From Bryobacterales bacterium (GTDB lineage Bacteria > Acidobacteriota > Terriglobia > Bryobacterales > Bryobacteraceae), in contig JADLBD010000117.1 in NCBI GenBank assembly GCA_020847975.1, positions 1-64,000 on the forward strand: a stretch of 64,000 nt of DNA, read 5' to 3'. A model generated the notes under the pieces. That model saw nothing but the letters and a program-made list of their open reading frames with translations. It had not been told where the DNA came from and made no database searches. How positions within the stretch are numbered: position 1 is the first letter of the stretch; each line of letters opens with the position of its first letter. Made by a program: the position numbers and the translations under genes. Of this stretch, positions 1-6,590 are shown one piece after another.

Positions 1-120
1 AAGATTCGAGTGGTTACCAGACGATCCTATGGTTTCCGCACGTATAAGGCCATGGAACTCGCCCTGTATCACAACTTGGGGCGACTGCCGGAGCCCGAAT
101 CTACCCACAAATTCTGCTGA
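1..120 (+). pseudogene. ISL3-like transposase, C-terminal fragment (5' end outside window)
   Basis: Frame 1 is open from the first base to a TGA at 118-120 and encodes 39 residues. It contains the stretch RRSYGFRTYKAMELALYH followed by LGRLPEPE. From memory this matches the extreme C-terminus of ISL3-family DDE transposases, which end in a GFR-F-x-ALYH-LG-LPEP-type motif. No catalytic residue lies in this fragment, so activity cannot be judged. The rest of the gene lies left of the window. The call rests on a short motif and needs a protein search. No inverted repeat was recognised in the following bases. Confidence 0.55.
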
Positions 121-393
121 GGGGGCGCGATGACAAAGGCAGTAACACCCGGCCAGTCGGGAAGTGGGAATTCGCAGGCTCGCCTACAACATCCAGCCCA
201 GCCAGCGGCTCCTCGAACCTGACTCAATCGATCATCGCCTTCTATGACAGCGGACGCACGACCTTCACCCATGCGGATCTCATGAGAGCATCACCGGCTT
301 GATGCCTGCAATTCCATCAAGGAATGCCTACGCGGCGCACGGGATCGATGAAGCGTGGATCGGAACGCGGTGGATCCCACCATTCGTTCGCCT
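121..393. other. Intergenic stretch between transposase remnant and glycosyltransferase
   Basis: No convincing gene is visible. One frame on the plus strand near 225-301 gives a short protein-like run (SIIAFYDSGRTTF) that could be a coding remnant, but it is not recognised. A weakly coding ORF covers 69-272 on the minus strand. The right end of the IS element should fall somewhere here. Confidence 0.3.
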
Positions 394-1743
394 TCAGAAG
401 GACCAGCAGGCACTCGGAATCGATTCCGCACACATGAGGTCTAGAGCATTTTGCATTGCGGAGATGAAGTTCCGCGATCTCATGACTTCCTGCGCGAAAC
501 GCCTCTGCCGCAGGCCCGTGGCGGCTAGGTCCTGCCGCTCAATGAGGGACTTCAGCCGCCCCATCAAGCCCTCGAGAGTCGGAGGATAGCGGAATTCAGA
601 AGGCGCATAGTCGACGATGCCGATGCGTGCAGCGTCATCCGGGACAACCGTCACCATCCCGGCCAGCATGGCCTCCAATGGGGTTATGCCGAAGGTCTCG
701 TACGCCGAAGTGCAGACAAAGATACTCGTTGCGCGGTGCGCGGTCAAGTACTGCATCAGACGCTCGTGGCTCAGGCCTACGGAAATAGTCGTGTTGGGCT
801 TGAGCCGCGCCGAAACCATGTGGAACAACTCCGTCCGGGAGCGCTCATCTTGTTCCCTTCCGGCGAAAATCGCGAGCCGCACTAGCATTCCGCTCTCGAC
901 TAGACCATTGGCCGAGGCGACAAGCTGTGAGAGGTTCTTGAAGGAATCGGCCCGAGCCACGGCGCTGACAAGCCGCACGCACTTATCACGATGCCCATCG
1001 TCCGCTTGGCCTTCGATTTCGGCGCGACCGTTGCCATCGCCGGCGTCATGGAATGGCGGCGAGATCCGAAAGACCCTGGATCGTTGTACGCCCAGCGTAA
1101 GAAGGCATTTTTCCTGCACCGCTGACAGCTCCAAGGCCGCAGCGTGGGATGCACACCGTAATACCCTGAGGCCGGCCGCCTGACTCCTGATGAGATGTTC
1201 GAGCTTGCTCTCGCCGCCCCGAAACGCCTCGACCGCAAACTTTCTCCCGAAAATCCGGCAGACCTCGCTCGCAAACGGCCCGTGATGCGTCACCAGAAAT
1301 GGCCAAGAATGCGGTTGAAACGGAAGCAGCGTATTGGATTGGTGATAAACAATCGGAACGGCCCGACAAAACCTTGGCGACTGCCTGCGGCCAGATCTGC
1401 TCAATACACCGACCGCCGACGCAAGAGCATCCTGCATCACCTCTCTAGGCATGCGGAAATGGAACCGCAGTTGCACTGCGGGAAAGCCAAATGCACGGGT
1501 ATGCACCATTGAAGGACAGGAGGCGCCTTCATCCCGCGCGTATACCAGGAATCCGTCGAACCGGTCGAGCTCCGCTAATCGCCTTGCAGCGGACCGCACA
1601 AAGCCAATGGCCCCTACCGCATGGGAGGCATCCTCCGAGTCCGAAACAAACTTCCGGTTGATGGTGAGCACCATGCTCGAGGGCGAGCAGGCCAACGCGC
1701 CGCCGACCCGCGAAGATCCGGCTCTTTTGGTCTTGGCTGACAT
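394..1743 (-). CDS. GT4-family glycosyltransferase beside the lasso precursor
   Basis: About 449 residues from the ATG at 1743. The frame stays open to an ATG at 1995 that overlaps the PqqD-like gene, but those extra 84 residues look non-coding, so I chose the shorter start; the ATG at 1674 is another option. The C-terminal half has the GT-B/GT4 signature: a loop ending in SVGLSHERLMQYL, then YETFGITPLEAMLAG with the paired glutamates that bind the nucleotide-sugar. The N-terminal half has the VTHHGPFASE stretch common in GT4 acceptor domains. It is the last gene of the leftward precursor / PqqD-like / GT set. It could glycosylate the lasso peptide or belong to unrelated surface-sugar synthesis. 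Family is fairly sure; substrate is unknown. Confidence 0.7.
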   Translation of the reverse strand: MSAKTKRAGSSRVGGALACSPSSMVLTINRKFVSDSEDASHAVGAIGFVRSAARRLAELDRFDGFLVYARDEGASCPSMVHTRAFGFPAVQLRFHFRMPREVMQDALASAVGVLSRSGRRQSPRFCRAVPIVYHQSNTLLPFQPHSWPFLVTHHGPFASEVCRIFGRKFAVEAFRGGESKLEHLIRSQAAGLRVLRCASHAAALELSAVQEKCLLTLGVQRSRVFRISPPFHDAGDGNGRAEIEGQADDGHRDKCVRLVSAVARADSFKNLSQLVASANGLVESGMLVRLAIFAGREQDERSRTELFHMVSARLKPNTTISVGLSHERLMQYLTAHRATSIFVCTSAYETFGITPLEAMLAGMVTVVPDDAARIGIVDYAPSEFRYPPTLEGLMGRLKSLIERQDLAATGLRQRRFAQEVMRSRNFISAMQNALDLMCAESIPSACWSF

Positions 1744-1985
1744 TGATCTCTGCGCGGGCAAACCGATAATTCCGACCAGCGGTCGTGTATGACCAAAAAT
1801 TGCCCACGATAGTGTCTCACGTTTCACACCCCGGCCTGCGTCCGTCGCCCCCGCTGTTTCCGCCGTCCGGCATGATGACCGCGTCTGCCAGACCGATCCA
1901 CCCGACGACCCGATGAAGGGTCCGCGACTTTCATCCAAGCCGCGGATTTCCCGGCCCTCCTGCGCGTCGCCACGGCGTTGGATAA

Positions 1986-2282
1986 CTACTCGCACGCCCC
2001 AAAGGGCTCGACCAGACGCAGCTGTACCAATTGCTCTAGGAAGAACGATAAGTCTCGGCGCAGCCGACTATCGGAAACCGCATGCGTTTTCTTCACCGAC
2101 GCTTCGATCTCACACGTCGAACGGCCCTCTGCCAAGACCAGCCAAATAGAGCTGCCGACTTCGTTGAAGCTGTAGTATCGCCCTGACTCCAGGCTCAAAA
2201 CGACGACTCCCGTGCTGGAAACAAACCACCGGACGGCGGAGGATACCTTCAATCGCGAGATCTCAATCTGATCTGATCGCAC
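1986..2282 (-). CDS. PqqD-like RiPP recognition protein (lasso B1-type), minus-strand copy
   Basis: About 98 residues from a GTG at 2282. The frame is open to an ATG at 2435, but that extension has no family-like sequence. The recognisable body shows the PqqD/RRE fold pattern: a beta hairpin with VVVLSLESGRYYSFNEVG, the conserved hydrophobic IW helix (SSIWLVLAEG), then a helical end with a leucine-rich heptad. In lasso systems the B1 protein binds the leader YxxP region and delivers the precursor to the B2 protease. It lies downstream of the precursor gene on the same strand, which fits that role. A second copy lies on the plus strand at 3035-3289, so either could be the true B1. Start is uncertain; family call is firm. 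Confidence 0.75.
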   Translation of the reverse strand: MRSDQIEISRLKVSSAVRWFVSSTGVVVLSLESGRYYSFNEVGSSIWLVLAEGRSTCEIEASVKKTHAVSDSRLRRDLSFFLEQLVQLRLVEPFGACE

Positions 2283-2502
2283 CCGAGACCCGCTGTCGCG
2301 CTCCAAACACCTACTTGCGGCGTTCGCAAGGAAGCCGGACACCACGCCCCGCCTGCCATTCGGAAGCATCTGAGATGGTAGTTCCGCCCGCAACCCTACC
2401 CATTGCGCGAGACAACACCATTCCCCCGCCACCAAAATGGCGAAGTTTCAAAGCGAGGTGCCCTTGCTCCTCGATGAAATCCCGGATAAGCCGGCGTTCC
2501 GG

Positions 2503-2649
2503 CTATTCCAGAAACGTCTCCTCGTCAGCATCGTGCTTCCAAGCACCGGTGCCGAGTATCAGCTTTTCCGCATCTCCTACTTCTGTAATGGTTGGCGTTT
2601 CATACTCCGGAGGACCTGTCCGGGCGTCTTTCTCGTCGCCGTTTGACAT
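2503..2649 (-). CDS. Lasso peptide precursor (A), 48 residues
   Basis: The ATG at 2649 has a good ribosome site, AAAGGAG, 8 bases upstream, so it is preferred over the in-frame start at 2715. The protein has a leader of 32 residues and a 16-residue predicted core. The leader carries the lasso pattern Y-x-x-P-x-I-x-x-x-G: Tyr16, Pro19, Gly25. The spacing Tyr(-17), Pro(-14), Gly(-8) to the core start matches lariatin-type leaders. This sets the core as GTGAWKHDADEETFLE, residues 33-48, with Gly1 and Asp8 placed for an 8-residue macrolactam and an acidic ADEETFLE tail. Position -2 is Ile rather than the usual Thr. An alternative core starting at Ala36 would put Thr at -2 but breaks the leader spacing. 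It is flanked by two PqqD-like genes and by B2 and C, which makes the identification strong. Confidence 0.85.
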   Translation of the reverse strand: MSNGDEKDARTGPPEYETPTITEVGDAEKLILGTGAWKHDADEETFLE

Positions 2650-2657
2650 GTGCAATT

Positions 2658-2664
2658 CTCCTTT
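2658..2664 (-). promoter_or_regulatory. Ribosome binding site of the lasso precursor
   Basis: AAAGGAG on the minus strand, 8 bases before the ATG at 2649. It decides the start of the precursor and implies strong translation, as expected for a RiPP substrate made in excess. Confidence 0.75.
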
Positions 2665-2693
2665 CGGTGCTGAATTGGATTCCCTGGGATGGA

Positions 2694-2722
2694 AACCTAT
2701 CACAGCCTCCGCCAAATTTCAA
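2694..2722 (-). promoter_or_regulatory. Putative sigma70-like promoter for the lasso precursor
   Basis: On the minus strand TTGAAA (2717-2722) is followed after 17 bases by TAGGTT (2694-2699), preceded by TGA as a possible extended -10. The expected start point gives a leader of roughly 40 bases before the ATG. The -10 match is only partial, so this is a motif-level guess. Confidence 0.35.
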
Positions 2723-3034
2723 GAGCAATGGACAAGAAAATCGCAAAAGAATCGCGTTTTTATTGCCCCGCCGTCGCAGACTGTGGTAGTGTTCGGATGT
2801 TGTCATGGGCAGCGAGGACGCTGTCCACTTGGTTCGACAAAGGTTCGCCCGGCGGAAAACGAAGAAAACATGGCTAACCACGGCTGAATGTCAGGGCCGC
2901 CAAGTAGGGGATGGCTCGTAGACAAGCTGGCGGCGCTCGGGTCGGCAAGCATGGTTCTGTGAAAAGCGCTTCAGATGCGACTGCTGGCAGACCCTTCCAA
3001 CCTGGGCCGTCAGGAGCGTGGAAAGGGTATCTGC

Positions 3035-3289
3035 ATGAAGATCGCGAGTCATATTCGTGTCTCGATGTGCGGCGGCGGTGCCGTTTTGTTTGATATTCAT
3101 CGAGGCAAGATGTTCGACCTGAACTACGCGGCCGCCCAGATTTGGCGCACGCTCGAGAGTGGCGGTTCCGAGGATCAGGCGCTGACGGCGCTCATTGAGA
3201 AATTCCCCGCTGTCGAGCGGGACACTCTGCGGAAGGACGCGAGGGCACTCGTCGCAGAGTTATCGTCAAAAGGGCTACTGGTGGAATGA
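3035..3289 (+). CDS. PqqD-like leader-binding protein (lasso B1)
   Basis: 84 residues from the ATG at 3035, which has a purine-rich GGAAAGGG 8 bases upstream; the in-frame ATG at 2975 lacks one. The sequence is a standalone PqqD/RRE domain: AVLFDIHRGKMFDLNYAAAQIW in two halves (strand-turn-strand, then the helix ending in the conserved Ile-Trp), followed by a helical C-terminus (ARALVAELSSKGLL). In lasso pathways B1 binds the leader and partners the B2 protease. Its stop overlaps the B2 start (ATGA at 3286), so the two are translationally coupled, as B1 and B2 usually are. That makes this copy the more likely true B1, with the minus-strand copy a second recognition element. Confidence 0.85.
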   Translation: MKIASHIRVSMCGGGAVLFDIHRGKMFDLNYAAAQIWRTLESGGSEDQALTALIEKFPAVERDTLRKDARALVAELSSKGLLVE

Positions 3290-3735
3290 TCGACGTCCGT
3301 TGGCGTTTCTCGCGCAGGGGTGCTGAAAGTGGGCCGGAAGACGGCGGAGTGTCTCGGACGCTTTCATATAGCACACTAGCGGCACTCGTGCAGCTTGCTG
3401 TGTTCGCCTCGCTACGCTGGTTCTCGGGATTCGCAGGCGTCCGGCGCTGGGTCACCAGTTGCCCTATCAGGAGCTGCAGACGGCACCCGGACGCCATTAC
3501 GGCAACCTTGCGGGCGGTTGATCGCGCATGTGCCTACTTCCCGGCCAACATGCAATGTTTGGGGCGTGCCGCAATCGCGACCCGCCTGTTGCGACGGCAG
3601 GGCTTCCGTGCTAGGATGGTCGTCGGCGTACAACGGATGCCTTTCGGCGCACACGCCTGGGTGGAGTTGGATGGAGAGCCGGTGTACGGGCTACCCGAAA
3701 GGTATAGTTGCTATGAGGTGATCGATAGGAGCTGA
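3286..3735 (+). CDS. Lasso peptide B2 protein, transglutaminase-like leader protease
   Basis: 149 residues, the usual size for B2. The protein cuts the leader from the lasso precursor together with B1. The papain/transglutaminase-like catalytic triad can be read directly: Cys91 in NMQCLGRA, His123 in GAHAWVEL, and Asp129 a few residues later. The N-terminal third is hydrophobic (YSTLAALVQLAVFASLRW) as in other B2 proteins. It is coupled to B1 by an ATGA overlap, and the cyclase follows after 31 bases. All catalytic residues are present, so it is probably active. Confidence 0.88.
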   Translation: MIDVRWRFSRRGAESGPEDGGVSRTLSYSTLAALVQLAVFASLRWFSGFAGVRRWVTSCPIRSCRRHPDAITATLRAVDRACAYFPANMQCLGRAAIATRLLRRQGFRARMVVGVQRMPFGAHAWVELDGEPVYGLPERYSCYEVIDRS

Positions 3736-3766
3736 GCTACGGTATGTCAGTTACAGGGGAACCCCG

Positions 3767-5734
3767 ATGAGCCCGCATGCTGGCACATACTGTCTCGATT
3801 CAAGCCCGAACGGTACCGCAGGTGAGGGGATCCTGCCGTGGTTGAGCGCCTTGCTCGGTGCCCGGGACCCGGACGAGTGCGTCGGCTATGCTCATGGGCC
3901 TTTTGCGGTCGTCTGCCGTGCTCCTCAACCTCCGTCGCTGATCCGAGACCGGTTGGCTGTCTCTCCAACCCGAGCAATGGTTCTCTGGGATGGCCGTCTC
4001 GATAACCGGGTCTGCCTCGGGGCGCAGCTTCGGGACTCTCTCGGAGATGGGCGCTGCAGCAGCCCTGATATCGTTCTCGCTGCCTACTCGAAGTGGGGGC
4101 GAGACGCGCTTGCGCGACTGGTTGGGGATTTTGCCTTCGTGCTGTGGGGTCCTGATGAGCGCACCGTGCTGCTGGCGCGAGTTTTCACCGGAGTTCGTCC
4201 CCTCTATTACCGTGTTTGTGACGGCCAAGTGCTGTGGTCCTCCGAGTTAGAGGCGTTCTTACGGGCTGGCGAGCACGGATCGGCTTTGGCCATCGATGAC
4301 GAGTATGCGCGAGCCTTTCTCACCGCGAATCCCGACGCTGAACGGACGCCGTACTCGGGCGTGATCGCGGTACCTCCAGGGAAAGGCGTAGTTATTCGAT
4401 TCGGGCGTGTGTTCCACTGTGCCGGCTGGCAGCCGGACGCCGGTGCCACGATCCACTTTAGCAGAGATACAGAGTATCAAGAACAGTTCTTTCTTATATT
4501 CCGCCAGGCGGTGGAGGACCGCTTGCGGGTTGCCGGCGGGGTGTGGTCGGAACTGAGTGGCGGCCTCGATTCGTCCTCGATTGTGTGCATGGCCGACGAT
4601 ATTCTGAGACGTCAATCCGGCTATGCGGACTTCAACACGATTTCGTATCTGTCCGAGCCGATGTCGCCGGGCGATGAAATCGTCTACATGGATGCCGTCG
4701 CAGATCGAATCGGGAATCGCGGTTACCGGCTCTCCGAACGGGACTATCCGGCGTTCTTCCCTGCGGACCCAGTCCCCTTCCTGAGCCGGCCCGTTTCTGT
4801 CGTCGGACGTCACCTAAGAGTCGCTCAAGCGCTCGAAGAGCACGGCGCGAAGATCCTTCTGAGCGGTCATGGCGGTGACGCCATTATGTGGAGTACCACC
4901 CGAATCTGTCCATACTTTGCGGACTTACTTGCGGAGTTTCGCCTGGGCTCGCTCCACAAGGCTCTTGCCGCATACAGTACGTATGGTGCCCGCAGCTATT
5001 GGAACCTGCTCTGGCACGATGCCATCGGTCCGCTCATTTCCGGGCTTCGCCGCCCGCGACTCGCGCCCTGGATCTGCATGCCGCACAGCATGCCTGCGCC
5101 CGCCTCGCCGACGGATACCACACTGCCAAGAGGAAATCGCCCAAGCCAGCAGGCGGCTTATGCACTGCTTCGCGATGCAATCAACGTATGTTGCTTGCAC
5201 CGGGTACGGACTTGCGGACCGGCGGACGCATCCTATCCGTTCCTGGACCGGAGGCTGGTGCAGTTCATGCTCGCAGTTCCGTTCGACCAGAAGTTCAGGC
5301 CCGGCGCGACGAGATGGCTTCACCGCGCGGCGTTGGCGGGTGTGCTGCCAGAGGCCATACGGACCCGAAAGTCGAAGGCCAGCGGTCAAGGATTTGCCTG
5401 CCGATCGATCAATCGTGAGTGGGCTCAACTCCGTGCTCTCTTCGGTGATGAGCCTCGTGCCACCCTGCGCGGCTATGTCAGGGCTTCGCCACTCAATGAG
5501 GCGCTGGAACGCGCCCGCCGCGGCCTTGCCGTGGACAGCCTAGCTTTGATTCGGACGATCGCGATTGAGACGTGGCTGCGGAACGTGGAAACCGGCGCTC
5601 CACGGGTGGTCAGGAATACCGCAAGTGATTCGGTGTGGGCGCGGCTCGGGCCAAGAGTATTGATCGGCAAGGGGTGGGAGAACAGCGGGGAAGCAACGGC
5701 TGGGCCGCAGAGAACGTGGCGATATGTCGAGTGA
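3767..5734 (+). CDS. Lasso cyclase (C), asparagine-synthetase-like macrolactam synthetase
   Basis: 655 residues. It would adenylate the Asp8 side chain of the cleaved core and close the ring onto the Gly1 amine. The N-terminal part resembles the glutaminase domain of class B asparagine synthetases (WDGRLDNR, ALARLVGDFAFVLWG, RPLYYR) but starts MSPHAG with no Cys2. It therefore cannot release ammonia from glutamine, as is normal for lasso cyclases. The synthetase domain has the PP-loop SGGLDSSS near residues 263-270 and the downstream LLSGHGGD motif, then SYPFLDRRLVQF near the C-terminus. Both ATP-binding motifs are intact. It follows B2 and overlaps the methyltransferase by 11 bases. Confidence 0.9.
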   Translation: MSPHAGTYCLDSSPNGTAGEGILPWLSALLGARDPDECVGYAHGPFAVVCRAPQPPSLIRDRLAVSPTRAMVLWDGRLDNRVCLGAQLRDSLGDGRCSSPDIVLAAYSKWGRDALARLVGDFAFVLWGPDERTVLLARVFTGVRPLYYRVCDGQVLWSSELEAFLRAGEHGSALAIDDEYARAFLTANPDAERTPYSGVIAVPPGKGVVIRFGRVFHCAGWQPDAGATIHFSRDTEYQEQFFLIFRQAVEDRLRVAGGVWSELSGGLDSSSIVCMADDILRRQSGYADFNTISYLSEPMSPGDEIVYMDAVADRIGNRGYRLSERDYPAFFPADPVPFLSRPVSVVGRHLRVAQALEEHGAKILLSGHGGDAIMWSTTRICPYFADLLAEFRLGSLHKALAAYSTYGARSYWNLLWHDAIGPLISGLRRPRLAPWICMPHSMPAPASPTDTTLPRGNRPSQQAAYALLRDAINVCCLHRVRTCGPADASYPFLDRRLVQFMLAVPFDQKFRPGATRWLHRAALAGVLPEAIRTRKSKASGQGFACRSINREWAQLRALFGDEPRATLRGYVRASPLNEALERARRGLAVDSLALIRTIAIETWLRNVETGAPRVVRNTASDSVWARLGPRVLIGKGWENSGEATAGPQRTWRYVE

Positions 5735-6590
5735 ACTGAGGGAGTACAATGGTGCATCGTACTATGCCCGCAAGGCGAGCGAGTATCCGGAGTGCCTATG
5801 GGACTATATCGCATCCAAAGCGGCACTCGCGGAGCAACGGATCGCGATTGACCTCGGATGCGGTACCGGCCAACTGGCGATCCCGCTTGCTGCTCGCGGA
5901 ATGAAGGTGATTGCGATCGATCCCTCGGCCGAAATGCTCAAGGAAGGCATCAATCAGGCGTCACAGGATTCCTCGGCCCGGAATGTCAGGTGGCTCCGCG
6001 GGCGGGGAGAAGACCTGTTGACCCTGATACACGATCCTGTGGACTTGGTCCTTTTCGGAAGGTCCTTCCACCTAACAGACAGGCTGTTAATGATTCGCGT
6101 TTGCGAGCAAGTTACCGCTGGGTCGGGCGCAGTCGTCGTGATCACCGGGCGATGGCAGGACGGCAGGCCGACATGGCACGCGGCGCTCGGACAAGTAATT
6201 TCCAGTTTCGAACAACGTCCCCGTTTTATGGACAACCAAAGACCCTCGCCGGTATCGGACGAGGCGATTCTGTCGCAGTCCGAATTCTGTGCGGTCGAAA
6301 AGACCTCCTTTCGGTTTACGATCACGCGGACTCTGGAGGACGTGCTGACATTATCGCTCAGCATCCCGTCCTGTTCGCCGGCTGATTTGGGCGACCGGTG
6401 TGCGGCATTCCAGGCTGCCCTCAGGCGCCGTCTACTCGACGAGTTCCGGGATGGGCCATTTCTGGAGCATCGCATCCTGGACGTGTTATGGGCGCGGAAA
6501 AGCAATCGCCCGTTGTTGCCGGATCAGGCAGCACTTGGGAGAGGAAGGCGATCGTGTTCCAGGATGTGCGCTACGCATTTCGCGCATTGA
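5724..6590 (+). CDS. Class I SAM-dependent methyltransferase in the lasso operon
   Basis: 288 residues. Motif I is clear (IDLGCGTGQLA, near residues 42-52), followed by the acidic end of strand 2 (VIAIDPSAEML) and motif IV-like DLVLFGRSFH. It resembles small-molecule methyltransferases of the UbiE/SmtA type rather than the PIMT-like enzymes known from aspartimide-containing lasso peptides. It overlaps the cyclase gene by 11 bases, so it belongs to the same transcript and may methylate the lasso peptide, for example its C-terminus or a side chain. That role is an inference from position. Its last 37 bases overlap the permease start. Confidence 0.75.
   Translation: MSSELREYNGASYYARKASEYPECLWDYIASKAALAEQRIAIDLGCGTGQLAIPLAARGMKVIAIDPSAEMLKEGINQASQDSSARNVRWLRGRGEDLLTLIHDPVDLVLFGRSFHLTDRLLMIRVCEQVTAGSGAVVVITGRWQDGRPTWHAALGQVISSFEQRPRFMDNQRPSPVSDEAILSQSEFCAVEKTSFRFTITRTLEDVLTLSLSIPSCSPADLGDRCAAFQAALRRRLLDEFRDGPFLEHRILDVLWARKSNRPLLPDQAALGRGRRSCSRMCATHFAH

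Larger units (their letters stand above)
2650..3034. promoter_or_regulatory. Divergent intergenic region between lasso precursor and plus-strand operon
   Basis: 385 bases without a supported gene separate the leftward precursor from the rightward B1-B2-C set. It must hold both promoters. Only the leftward one shows a readable -35/-10 pair. The rightward start at 3035 has a GGAAAGGG ribosome site at 3019-3026. Small ORFs in this stretch have no lasso leader features and look non-coding. Confidence 0.5.

Noticed and set aside
394-1995. Long start of the GT4 gene at 1995
   Set aside because: The extra 84 residues overlap the PqqD-like gene and look like translated non-coding sequence.
2503-2649. 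Lasso core starting at Ala36 (AWKHDADEETFLE)
   Set aside because: It would place Thr at -2, but the Tyr-Pro-Gly leader spacing matches a Gly33 start and the 13-residue core would be very short. Kept as an alternative only.
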